From the NCBI GenBank assembly GCA_947683625.1, contig CANTUR010000162.1:124001-188000 (forward strand): 64,000 nucleotides of DNA. Direction: 5' to 3'. Positions within the stretch are counted from its first letter, which is position 1. Each line of letters starts with the position of its first letter. This stretch comes from Mallotus nudiflorus. Its lineage: Eukaryota; Streptophyta; Magnoliopsida; Malpighiales; Euphorbiaceae. The notes below the pieces were generated by a model. The model worked only from the letters and a program-made list of their open reading frames with translations. It made no database searches and had not been told where the DNA came from. Shown piece after piece: positions 1 to 11,209 of this stretch. Position numbers and translations under genes: made by a program.

Positions 1-1994
1 TCTTGAATCAAAAAATATTTTCCTTTTCCAATTTGGTAGTGGACTGGCCTCGAGATACAAAAAGGTCAACCGAGCTACCGTAGTCCCCTTGCTGGCATGA
101 CTAGCCTCGAGACACTACAAGTCAACTGAGCTCCCACAGTCATACCACTCTCTATCCACAAATCTCAATAATCATTTATCCGTATCTCAGACCATATAAT
201 CTCATATCAATCAATATATCATAACCCAACAACTAGCGTACTGTTGCACGTTCTACAACTATCCTCCAAAACATTATATCAAAAATAAATGATAAAATCA
301 TCTTAAAATATGCACAATATCCAATGATCACAATTAACATTCACATTTATATATATTAAAATATATATATAATAACAATAATAATTAACATTTAATGCAA
401 TATAGCATAATAAAATTCATATTTATTCAAAATGTGGAAGCTAATAATATTTTTTACATGCAATACATAAATGTAATAATAACTCACAGGTAGAATGCGC
501 TCATCGATATTGACTTGATGGGCCTCAACCTAAAGGCGCTACTATCAGTGCGGCTATGGAAAAATAATAAAAATAATTAGAATTAAAAAATCCTAACCTT
601 AAATATTTTAGATTTCTAAGGAAAAACTCGATCTAAGACACGACTCTAATAAAACTCAAAACTCAACACAAACTCGATTTCAAGTTTTACGAGAAATGTA
701 CTGAAAATTCGGTAGAGTCTAATATGTAAAATAGACATCTCTACTAAAACTATAGTCATTCTTGTACAAAACTGCACTTCAATACTACCCACAACTCTAC
801 ATCTCAGGTTGGGCCCTTGAACTACACATTACTCCCAATCAAGAACCAACACAATAACACATATAAAAATAATATAATTTTTTTCTCAAATCCCGATATA
901 TCACAAAAATTTAGTTTACTACCAAAATTTAATTTATTTATACAATAAAGATATAAAAGAATTTATTTCCAAATAAATAATAAAAATTCTTGTTTATAAA
1001 TAAAATATTGTTAATGGAAATCAAAATTTTCATTTTCACAACCAAATTAACATTAATTATAAATAACTATTAAAATTACTCAATTATATCTTAAAAATAA
1101 TAAAATACTCATTTAAGCTTGAAAATAATAAATAAATTTATTATTCATTTATTTTTCCCAAAATCACTACTAATTGAAAATTAATTAAAAAAATATTTTT
1201 TATACTTTTATTATTTAAAAATAATCTAAAATAGAAGAAATAAAAATAATTTAACTAAAATTAAATAATTTACTAATTTCTAATAATTTTTCCAAAAATA
1301 CATATTTAAACATAACCTTTAAAAATTTGTAATTTAAATTCTATAAAGAATTTCACAAAACTTCCTTCACAAAGTTTACTCTAGATAATTAATAAAATTT
1401 ATTAAGAATATAAAAGTTTTCGATCTCGGAACAATAGCGTGAAAAATAACTAAACGCCTGGAAAATTCCAAAAATACAGAAAAATAAATAAAAATCATAT
1501 TTAGCAAAATCTCAACCTCAGTGTCATTCAAATAACTACAACATAGTCCAATTTAACTAAATTCAAACTCAATTTCAAAAAATTAAATATAAAATCTTAA
1601 AATCAAATTACCCAAAATTGAAGTTATTCCTGATGTTACTCGGTCAAATTGACTTCTGGGAAATGAAGCTCAGAGGGAGAGGAATGACACCGATAGTACG
1701 TATAGGGATAGCCGAAGTTGACGCCAACAAGCTCCTTATCAATCCAGCAAGAAGAAGAAAAACGGGAAAAGAAGAGGAGGGAGGAGGAAGGAGGAAAGGA
1801 GGGCTGATCGACAATGTGGGGGGCTTTCCGGCGATGGTTGGTGGTGCTGACAGTGAGGGTGGTGGTGGCTAGTGTGTCGAGTGGGGAAGAAAAGAAGAAG
1901 AAAAAAAAAAGTCATGTTTTGTTTGTTTTTAATAAAGTACATATATAATACTAATAATAATAATAAAACTCCTCCCAAATATTTATACACATAA

Positions 1995-2038
<44 letters not shown>

Positions 2039-2157
2039 GACTCTTAATAATCAATAAATTTACTAAAATCCTCATTTAACACTAATTCCATAAACATAAT
2101 ATTTAACATTTTAAAAATTCATATTTAATTTAATAATTAAAAATTCGGATTATTACA
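1..2157 (-). repeat. Partial Tekay-like gypsy LTR, cut by window edge
   Basis: The opening of the window matches, base for base over long stretches, the interior of the LTRs at 42005-43587 and 45767-47155. The shared tract begins TCTTGAATC, then GGTAGTGGACTGGCCT and the run of 'gagctcccacagtcataccactctc'-like text. It ends at 2157 in ATTACA, the + strand image of an LTR starting TGTAAT. It is longer than the other two copies because it keeps about 1.2 kb (roughly 676-1910) that both lack. No internal element sequence follows, so this is either a solo LTR or one end of an element lying off the left edge. Short open frames inside it (for example 1618-1872) are not genes. Confidence 0.8.
1998..2034. 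repeat. AT dinucleotide microsatellite
   Basis: Uninterrupted (AT)n/(TA)n run near the right end of the partial LTR. Confidence 0.95.
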
Positions 2158-3002
2158 AATTTTTAGTAATGTTTTATTCTTTTGAAAATTAGGTGTATTA
2201 GTTATAAATAAATTATCATCTTTTTTTTTTTTATTAAGTCTAATAGTTTCAATCAGAAAAAGAAGTCTAATAGTTAATTAAAAAAACCTACAATGATTTC
2301 ATTCAGGGAGTAAATTTATTTTGTAAATAATCATGAATAAAATGTGTAAAACTAATTTTATTTAATTGTAATTAAAATACAATATAAGAGTAAAGATACA
2401 ATAAAACATTGACGGGGATTTTCGCACTCTCTATTTAAATAATTGCACTTTAAATGAATTTTTTATGAGCTTAATTAATATTTGTGAAGTACTCTTTTTA
2501 ATTATTTTATTTTTTTAATATATGTAATATTTTTAATATCATATTCTAGCATTTTTATTAAATATAATTAAGTAAAAAAAACAAAATTAAATTCACCATT
2601 TTGTTAATAAATAGTAAATATCATGCATAAACACTTAAGACATTAACAATTAAAAATTAAAATATTTTTTCATAAATATATTAGTAAATAGATGTAATTA
2701 TTTTTTAATAAAATTTTAGCAATATAAGTTGAACAAGAAATAAAATAATATAACAATTAATAAAATTGTAAGTAATTCTTAGTGTTTATAATATAAAAAA
2801 ATAGATAAATCAATGTAAATTATTTGCATTTAAATTATTATATTTTTATTATGTATGAATAATTAAATTTATAAAAGTTAATATTAATTGTTATAAAAAT
2901 ATATTTTTTTATATTTTAAGACAAATAACAAAACTATTTATTTTGAATTAATGATTATTAATGATTTACTTTATAAAAAAATCAAAATAGATTGAAATTA
3001 TT
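2158..3002. other. AT-rich intergenic stretch
   Basis: Very AT-rich, no frame with codon structure, no recognisable repeat ends. I see nothing here. Confidence 0.6.
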
Positions 3003-3345
3003 GCAATACATCCATGGTCCCCTGAACTTGACATTTTTTTATCAATTTGACACCTCAACATATCATTTTGTCATTTTAACACCTCAACTTGACCAAAATA
3101 CAATTTTAAAACCTCTATAGGCACACGTGACATGAAATAGTGAATAAGCTTTTGCCATATTATAAGAGTTTAACTGACAAAAAATTGCAAGTAGAGGTGT
3201 CAAACTAACAAAATGTGATAAGTACAAGGAGTGATAAATGTATTATGTCATCAAATTAGTGCACTTTAAAATGACTAAATTATAAGTTGAGGTATCAAAC
3301 TGACAAATTATACCAAGTATAAGGGGTTGTAAATGTATTATACCA
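3003..3345. repeat. MITE-like inverted repeat
   Basis: The left arm (about 3003-3066: 'catccatggtcccctgaactt', then 'tttgacacctca') is an imperfect inverted copy of the right arm (about 3286-3345: 'tgaggtatcaaactgaca', then 'aggggttgtaaatgta'). A direct copy of the right arm also sits at 3193-3251. Length and structure suit a MITE. The arms have diverged and I could not fix a target-site duplication, so the superfamily is unassigned. Confidence 0.55.
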
Positions 3346-3735
3346 TAAAACAAAGTGTAAAAATTCCTTCCAAAAAATATTGTCAATTTAATTATTTGTT
3401 GTTTAACAACATCTTAAAAGTCGTTAACTTTAAACCCATCTTCAACTTTCCTTGAATGGACTTTCTTTTGACATAACTAGGGTTTCATACTTTTATTTGT
3501 GTTTTTTTTTATCTCTATGGTTTATTGTTTTTTTTTTTGCTTCAAGATTGTTGTTCTGATTGTCTTAATTTTCTTTCTTTCTAATGCAATTTTATTCCTT
3601 GCATATTTTGAGTATGTCATATGAATTAAAAATCTTATAGCAAAATCCTTAATAAAAAAGGAAAAAGATGAAGTCGATATGGGTTGTTCAACATCTTTAA
3701 ACTGAAACATAGTTATTATTTGATTGGTTATTTTT
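3346..3735. other. Intergenic, nothing recognised
   Basis: AT-rich with T-tracts; no supported gene or repeat. Confidence 0.5.
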
Positions 3736-4260
3736 TATCAAGGAAACCTTTAAATATGCAGGCTTTGTATGGTGCCTTAAATGGTGCTTGGCAATTAATA
3801 AAAGTTTTTCCTTAGAGGAAATAGGGCAAAATACATTTGCCTATGAATTTGAATCAAAGGCTGATGAAATGAGAATTTTGTGTGAGAGCCCTTATGATCG
3901 ACAATCAATCATATTTGGAGAGTTAATTAAAGAAGGACAACCTTCTGAAGTGGCTCTTACACATTTGTTGTTCAGGATTTACTTTTATAATCTTCATTTA
4001 AACAAGTGTGATAAGGAATCTATTATTAAAGTTGGCAACAAAATTAGAGAAGTTATTGATGTTAATTCTACAAACATTGATGCACTAAGGAAATATGCTT
4101 GGGTTTGAGTGTGAAATGATGTCACTTTTTAATTAAAATGGGGGACAATGATTTTAAACTCTAAAAAGGGGCGAGTCTAGGTATATTTTAAGTACTATCG
4201 AATTATTGCTATTGTTGTGGGCATCTTAAACATATGGAGGATGTATGTAAGAGCAAATGT
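3736..4260 (+). pseudogene. Decayed DUF4283 / zinc-knuckle (zf-CCHC_4) fragment
   Basis: An open stretch at 3788-4108 (106 codons) has the pattern of the plant DUF4283 domain: a 'FAYEFESKADEMRILCESPYDR' type core (beta strand, then a GPW-like turn), followed by a region ending in 'VGNKIREVIDV'. Just upstream, in another frame, 'LNGAWQLIKVF' continues the domain, so a frameshift lies near 3790-3810. Downstream, about 4202-4246 encodes CYCCGHLKHMEDVC, a CX2CX4HX4C-type zinc knuckle that normally follows DUF4283. The family is found in non-LTR retrotransposon ORF1-like proteins and standalone plant proteins. No reverse transcriptase was seen next to it. The frameshift and missing linker indicate a dead copy. 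Confidence 0.6.
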
Positions 4261-4589
4261 ATGTTTTAATTTTATCTATGTTTTTTAAAAATGAGCAAAA
4301 TCACATACTATTTGAGATTATGTTCGTTCATATACATTTTAGGATGACATAAATAGTCATATTTTTTAACCTTAATAAAAATACAATAAACATTTTAATT
4401 AAATATTCTTAAATATATATTTAAATAGAAATTTTAAATTTACATTCATTTATTTAACAAAACATTTAAAAAAGATGATGAGATGGACATAAAATTAACT
4501 ATTAATTTTGTCCATTGAAGTGATTAGATGACACCGAAAAAGATGTTGAATCTCCTATAACATCATCATCTTCTTCAGCATTTTCATCT

Positions 4590-5396
4590 ACACATAGGTA
4601 AATTATACCACCGATTACCTAACTTTGATTAAGATTTCAAATTGGTTATTTATCTTTAATTTGTAACTTTTAGTAACTTAACTTTTATCTTATTTTCAAA
4701 ATGGTTCCTAAATTGAATTTTGGTCCTTCATTTTTTGATTTTTCAATTTAGTTTTATAAAGATCTTTAGAAATTCTCAATTTTCTTTCTTCCCTTGGCTT
4801 TGATACCATTCAATGTGAGTCTGCTTTCTCTGAGGCGGAACTAAAAAGCTACTCATGGATCAAGAAGAATGTGATATAGAATTTCTAATTCTTTCAACTT
4901 CTCAAACTCGTTAAAGTATCAAGAGCTAGCAATAGAACCCAATCCATTATGTTTTAGAGTTACTCTATTCTTGGATTTTATATGATAACATTAATAATAA
5001 ACAGCTTTCTATTGTATTCAATATAGTCACAATATTGATTATGATATTCTTGGTGAATACTAACCTTTTTCTGTCCTGCGTCGAATAATTCTTGTTTTAA
5101 AACTCTCAAACTATTACTATTAGACTAGTTAAATAAACACAAATAATGGACAAGGCTTTCTATAATGGAAGACATGGGAAAACAAAAATGGATATTTTTA
5201 TTTTATTTATTATCTTTAGAACCTATGGACTTATTTGCAAAAAAAAAATCTTTTGGACTAAAATTGTAATATTATATAACTTTAAGGCTTAAAATCTTAA
5301 AAAGAGACTAAACAAAAATCAAAATTTGGAGACCAAATTGTCATAAATTGAAGTTAAGTGACCTTTTTGAAAACCTAACTAAAGTTTAGTAACCAT
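4590..5396. repeat. Foldback/MITE-like element with inverted ends
   Basis: The left end (about 4610-4770: 'gattacctaactttga', 'ttttcaaaatggttcc') is an imperfect inverted copy of the right end (about 5270-5396: 'gacctttttgaaaacc', 'taaagtttagtaacca'). The interior (4780-5200) is unrelated AT-rich sequence with a TTTGATACCATT motif, which on the minus strand resembles a tRNA-Met primer site but has no LTR evidence beside it. Element class unassigned. Confidence 0.4.
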
Positions 5397-6895
5397 TCAA
5401 AGAATTAACCATTTTACATATGCATTTTTATCTTCATCTTTGTCTTCTTCACCATCTTCATCTTCTTCATCTGAAATATCCATATCATCATCTAAATCAC
5501 TTGACACACGAATTAGGATAGAAGGTTTGGAGTCTCCATACGGTGGAGGACAGTAGATAATCTTGTCTAACTTGACAGTGCGAATTTGCAAATCAATGAT
5601 CTCATTAGTCCTTATCCATACACACACACACACACAGTCCATCCAACATATATGTGGTAGTGTTGAAAAATTTCTTCCCACCCTTAACTGAAAAAAATCT
5701 CCTAGTAATCCAGTGACATTCCAAGTCCTCCACCATAGTCACAGGCCAAAGGTGGTATTGCACTTCTTTAGTTATCCTTATTATGACTTTGCTTGATAGT
5801 GGTTGCTTCGTGTTCTTTATGGCATAATATAGGATTCTTTATAATGAAAAAAAAACTTGATAATTATATTAGAACACCGGAATAAATTATTCTTAAATAG
5901 AGGAAAATCAAAAATTTTTTTTTTCGTACTTACCAATGTTGCCTCGAATCCTTCACTTTTATTGTGAAGGTTAATCCTTTTCTATTTTTTTCCTCCAGCA
6001 GTGGATCTCTTGGGTATATAGCTGCCATTGATTTGAATTTTTTTATTTTTTAAATTTATTGAAAGAAATTGTTAAGGTTTAAATGGAAATGATGATTTTT
6101 TTAAGAGAGAGTTTCTTTTAACTGTGAAAATAAATCAACAGGTTTTAGCCAATACATAGATATTTTATATGAACAACTATTACTGTTTGCTTATGATCCA
6201 AGTTTCTCTCCATATAACTTATTATACATTTTATGAAAGCTAATTGACGTAACTTTTACTATCCTTTTACTACCCCATTAATGTAAAATTGACCCTTGGA
6301 CATTCGTAAAAACAGTGTCCTTAATTGTAAATTTAGCTATTAGACATTAATTGTAATATGTTAATTAAGCATAAGTCATGATATGATGCATGATAAAATT
6401 AAAGGGTGCATGCAATTGGGGGTTAGCATGGATCGGATAATTGAACAATAGAGCATGATGGATTTAACTGAACCACATATTTTATATTATAAATTTAAAT
6501 AAGGAAAATAAATATATGGTGCAACTGACCATACTAATTTAATCAGATATTATTCCAGTCGGTGTACTTTATTTTATTTACCAGTGGATATACATACATT
6601 TTTTTTTTATTTTAAAACCTTATTTTCAGATCAATATAATAATCTTACAAATACAATTATGTTGGAGATGATACAACAAACTATAATATAAAAAACTAAA
6701 CATTTCATAAAACTAAACATTTTATATAACTATAGAAAATTACATATGATAACACCTAACGACAAATATAACACCTATTTTTTCAAACATTATACTAAAA
6801 AAATACATTAACTATTAGTATCAACCAAATACAAAACACTAAAACAAAATTAAAGATGTGTTTCTTTGATATATGATATAATTTATCATTAGTCC
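5397..6895. other. Intergenic; one acidic-coding simple tract
   Basis: Mostly AT-rich. 5420-5500 is a run of TCTTCATC-like trinucleotides which, read on the minus strand, gives an Asp/Glu-rich string in a 94-codon open frame (5397-5681). Simple-sequence composition is enough to explain it, and a CA microsatellite (about 5621-5635) lies in the same frame. I see no gene. Confidence 0.45.
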
Positions 6896-7833
6896 TTCTA
6901 CATGCAATCCTCCTCTTTCATTACATGGTACTCATGGAGGTACTGAATCATTCTGGCATCACAAATGTCTTCATCGATTGGACCTTTGTATTTGCAACTA
7001 AATTCAAAATCTTTTATTCCACCTTAATTATATCATGAATTATAAGTAAATCTTTGATTGTTCCAATCATATCCAAAAAAACTCAAAGTCAAAAAAGTTT
7101 GGTACGTTCTACAACACCAAATCCTTATGAGAGTTGATTACATATGAAAAATATCCTCCTCCTATTACATAATGTGGTCTAATGGAAATAGAGAAATTCT
7201 TAATTTCTATTATATTATCCCCACACATATATGCATATAGCCATGAATAATCTTTGCTAAAATAGATTTTTTTTCAGAAACAGCTAACAAATTCAGGACA
7301 AATCTGCTAGAAACCTCCCTTGATAGCTAATCTGAAAATGGAGCAGTATTGTGCGACCACCAAAAAAGAAGCTCGTGACATAACACTAAGGAATTTGTTC
7401 ACATTGCCTAAATAATGTCAAAATAACATTTTAATACAAACTATGGGATACTTGCTTTTAATAAAACCATATTGTTTTTAGTATAAATAACTGATAAAAT
7501 CAGTGAAGACAGTAATACAATTTGTCAATATTCCTTCTAGTAACATTTCAACCCTTTCGATTAATGCACCCACTATGCATTCACTTTTTTTTGTCTCACT
7601 TTCTGTGACCAATCTCCATGCCCTTGCTTGAAATCTTCTTGTGTTTATCATCAACTCATCTAAAGAGTTGAACTTTCTATTGTGCAGATATAACCAATTG
7701 TTTATGAAATCATTATGAAATGCTACATAACCTCGGGGGGTTTCAACACCCCAAGTACATTGGCATAGGCATCTCCTAACTGTTAATGCAAATTCATAAC
7801 TTTCATCTTCAATTATTTTCTATTGAGGGTATC
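6896..7833 (-). pseudogene. Coding-like minus-strand fragments, family unknown
   Basis: Two stretches read like protein. About 7833-7483 is open for roughly 115 codons without an early ATG; it includes 'RRCLCQCTWGVETPRG', 'NWLYLHNRKFNSLDEL' and 'RRFQARAWRLVTESE'. About 7030-6898 reads 'FEFSCKYKGPIDED' then 'DARMIQYLHEYHVM' and ends at a TAG. The sequence between them has no continuous frame. The mixed, non-repetitive composition differs from the AT-rich surroundings, which suggests remnants of a real gene. I do not recognise the family. Confidence 0.35.
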
Positions 7834-8020
7834 CATGGCGTATGTGTTGCAATAAAAAAGATCTAGGACCCACACATAAATTTCCCTATTATTCCCTTAT
7901 GCCTGATTATAACAATCGGCATATGCATCTATTAAAAATTGTTCCAATAGCATTGAATACATTGCATCATTTGTTCGATGTTCATCACTGGACTTAATGA
8001 AATGGTATGTAAGCTGCATC

Positions 8021-8490
8021 TCCATGGTAAATGTTTTCTTTTATTTTTCTTTTTTTCATACAAGGAAGGTTCTTATTATTAAAATTTTATAATGTTAAGT
8101 CTTTGTGGTTTATATATTTGTCAATCGGTGTAAAAGAAATTTCAATTGACTTCTCAAATGTACATGTCATTTTGATATTTATTTACACTTTTGAACAAAT
8201 TCATTACTTATATGAAGGTACACATCGAGTCATTATCTCTATTGTGAGTGGTTTAATGGTTATAATGAATGTTATTTTTATTTGTCTTTTTTATCTGAGG
8301 AAGGTTCTTATTATTTCAATGTTGCAATGTTAAGTCTTTGTGGCTTATATATAATTAAACGGTGCAAAAAAAAAATTCAATTGACTACTCAAATGTACAC
8401 ATCATATTGATATATATTTACATTTTAGAAAAAATTCATTACTTATGTGAAGGTACATGTCGATTCATTATCTCCATGGTGAATGGTTTG
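8021..8490. repeat. Two-copy tandem duplication, about 235 bp
   Basis: The segment beginning near 'AAGGAAGGTTCTTATT' (8063) recurs at about 8298 with the same order of landmarks: 'aatgttaagtctttgtgg', then 'ttcaattgac', 'tcaaatgtac' and 'attcattactta'. Copies differ by scattered substitutions. The open frame at 8031-8333 falls across the repeat and is not a gene. Confidence 0.8.
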
Positions 8491-9212
8491 ATTATTATAA
8501 TTAATTTTAATTAAAGATACATGAACCTTATATAAATTGTGACACATACATTGTGACTAAATTGAATATATAATTGGCTTTACAATTGTTACAACTGTAC
8601 TTATAAAAAATTTCAATATAGTGTACAACTAAATTAATCAGTTATAAATGTTTTATGACTATAAATTAAACATAAATTACAAAGTTTATGGAATAGCAGC
8701 TATGTTATACACCAAAATTCGTATTAATGTTGTATTTTATCCAATTATGAAAATAAATGTATCTAATTGCATGCTACATTATAGTATGGAGATATGTTTC
8801 TGATTATGTTATAAAATTAATGTACAAATATGATGTTGTATATGACATTTCACTTATATTATTTAATAGTGTCTATGTAATAAAAGGTTGAAGTGACATT
8901 GTGGATTGAATAATAAATTATTGTAATGTATATTATTTTATTGCCTTATATAATACATATAAATGTTTCACAGTGATAATAATGGGTACTCTGTTTAGGA
9001 TTACATGATGGTACGACATACTATTATATTAAAGTTGTTATGTATAATATGTTACATTAAATTACACATTTATGTGTAGTTAAATGTACATTGACTCATT
9101 TCATCATACTATATGTAAACATAAAAGAGCAACATAGTATGTTATACAATTACACTGTTTATTCATATACTTTACCAAGTTTTGTATACAATTGCACCTA
9201 TGCAACAACATA
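8491..9212. other. AT-rich intergenic stretch
   Basis: No gene or repeat ends recognised. Confidence 0.5.
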
Positions 9213-9600
9213 TTTAGTTGACTATTAGAGATAACACATATAAGGTTGTACTTATGCATATAACACATAAGTAGGTTGACTATTATATATAACACATATT
9301 ATGTTTTACTTATACATATAATACATAAGTAGGTTGACCATTTTATATAACACATATTATGTTGTATATATTCATATAATACATAAGTAGGTTAACCATT
9401 TCATATAACACATATTATGTTGTACTTATGCATGTAACACATAAATACCATGCCAATTACATATAGCATATATTTTATTATATTTATGCATATAACACAT
9501 TGTAGGTTGACTTTTATATATAACACATTATAGTATGCCTATTACATATAACACATATTAGGTTGACTATTACATATAACACATATTAGATAATATTACA
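9213..9600. repeat. Minisatellite, about 58-bp period
   Basis: Successive 'taggttgac' blocks at about 9214, 9273, 9331 and 9389 are 58-59 bp apart, each followed by 'ataacacatatta' and 'cttatgcatataacac'-like text. The array then degrades over 9445-9600 into shorter related blocks. The minus-strand open frame across 9104-9295 is a by-product of the repeat. Confidence 0.8.
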
Positions 9601-10421
9601 AAAGGCTACATTATACTAAAATCTATTACATATAACATTACAAATTATATGCCAAATGAAAAAAAAATGATATATATATATATTATCCAATCACATTATA
9701 AGTGGCTTGAATGTTGAAAATGGTGTTTTATACATATTGTATACATGCCAAATGAAAAAAAAAATGAAATACTTTTTATACATATGTGATGTAACATTGA
9801 TTTATATAAAGTTGAAGTACTATATATACGTGAATACATTAATCCATAAGTTAATGTATATATAATTCCATTCACTTATTTAATTATACTTATGTTTAAG
9901 TAAATTGGTTACATTATGTCAAAGGTAAATATAATTAAAAGTACCAAATATATAATTAAATATATGACAAAGTAACGACAAACTTGGCATTAAATTATCT
10001 ATAAGTATATTGAATATCTTACATGATCATATTAATCCAATTTATATTTATTCAACACCATTTAAGAATATTATTTCACCCAGTCATACTTTTATATTGA
10101 ACGACGGATGATATAATAAACGTCTAATGAAAATGAAGAAAGAAGATCTCGGTATCAAAGTTGCACAGTCAATTTAGTACTCCTGAAACAATTAATAACT
10201 AGAACACCACTTTCCACATCTCAAAAAACTCTTTTCCTAGTTTCTATCACATAGCCAGTAATTCAAATCCTTCTAAAATTTCATGTACGAATTCCAAACC
10301 CGCCATCTCATGTACTAACCTTAACCTTCAATCGATAGAACCCTACCTCTCTTATTTTCCTTAATTTTCAAAACATAATAATAAAAGTTCTAACCAATAT
10401 AAGCAAATTTTAACATCCATT
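9601..10421. other. AT-rich intergenic stretch
   Basis: No supported feature. Confidence 0.5.
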
Positions 10422-10610
10422 ACCTATTGTTCCTTCAATCGACTTAATAAACAGTGCAACACCAAATACGTTGGCAAGTGGAATAACATCTATGCCGGTA
10501 AGTATATCCGCGCCATTAATAGGAATTAACCCATCAAAGCTTAAGCCATTAGCAACCTCTCATTGAGTATCCAAGAGGTCTAGATTTTTTGTCCCCTAAC
10601 TGAAAATCCA
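10422..10610 (-). pseudogene. Short coding-like minus-strand fragment, unknown
   Basis: Read on the minus strand from about 10600 down to 10425, the sequence gives about 55 codons broken by one TGA, including 'ANGLSFDGLIPINGAD' and 'IDVIPLANVFGVALF'. It is not low complexity. It has no recognised domain and no neighbour that explains it. It could be an old exon or transposon fragment, or chance. Confidence 0.25.
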
Positions 10611-11209
10611 TTGACAAAAATATAGATACCATGTTGACAAGTCCTAACAAAAATACTATGCCATTTATTTCGTTCGAAATGAGGAATTGACTGACGAAAC
10701 TGATGAAAAAGTAATCCTTCTATGTAATTGTGAACTTGTGAGAAATTTTAAATATCATGCCCATAATCAATTGAACTTATAAACCCTAATACGCCTTATA
10801 AACCAGAATTAGAAGGAGTTATCAAAGGAGGACAATGATAAGAACACTGACAGTCCTTGTAAACTAGTACAAATACAATGTTATTCTATTTTTTTAATAC
10901 ATAGACAATATTGAACATGATATTATGTTTGTACAAAAAACTATCAATACATTCATTTCAAGAATTATAGCATAACCGCTTCCATCATACATTTAAATCT
11001 ATGACCCTATTCATATTTTTAAAATCATTATATATTTGATTTGTTTATTATACATATTAAGGAACTTATATATTGACCTTTATTCAAGGATTGGATACCA
11101 TACATGGTTAATCCATATGGATTTCTATCTATCAGCCTACATGAAGAACTAAAAGATGTACTGATTTAATAACCTTTGCCTCTTAATAGTAAAGATGAGT
11201 TACTGCTTG

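Noticed and set aside
1618..1990. Overlapping open frames on both strands
   Set aside because: They lie inside a gypsy LTR and consist of Gly/Glu- or Pro/Leu-rich simple sequence; no domain.
4780..4830. Copia primer site on the minus strand (TTTGATACCATT)
   Set aside because: No LTR end beside it and no gag; probably chance within a foldback element.
5397..5681. Acidic minus-strand protein
   Set aside because: Explained by trinucleotide and CA microsatellites; no conserved block.
9213..9600. CRISPR-like array
   Set aside because: Repeats are contiguous with no unique spacers, in eukaryotic DNA; it is a minisatellite.
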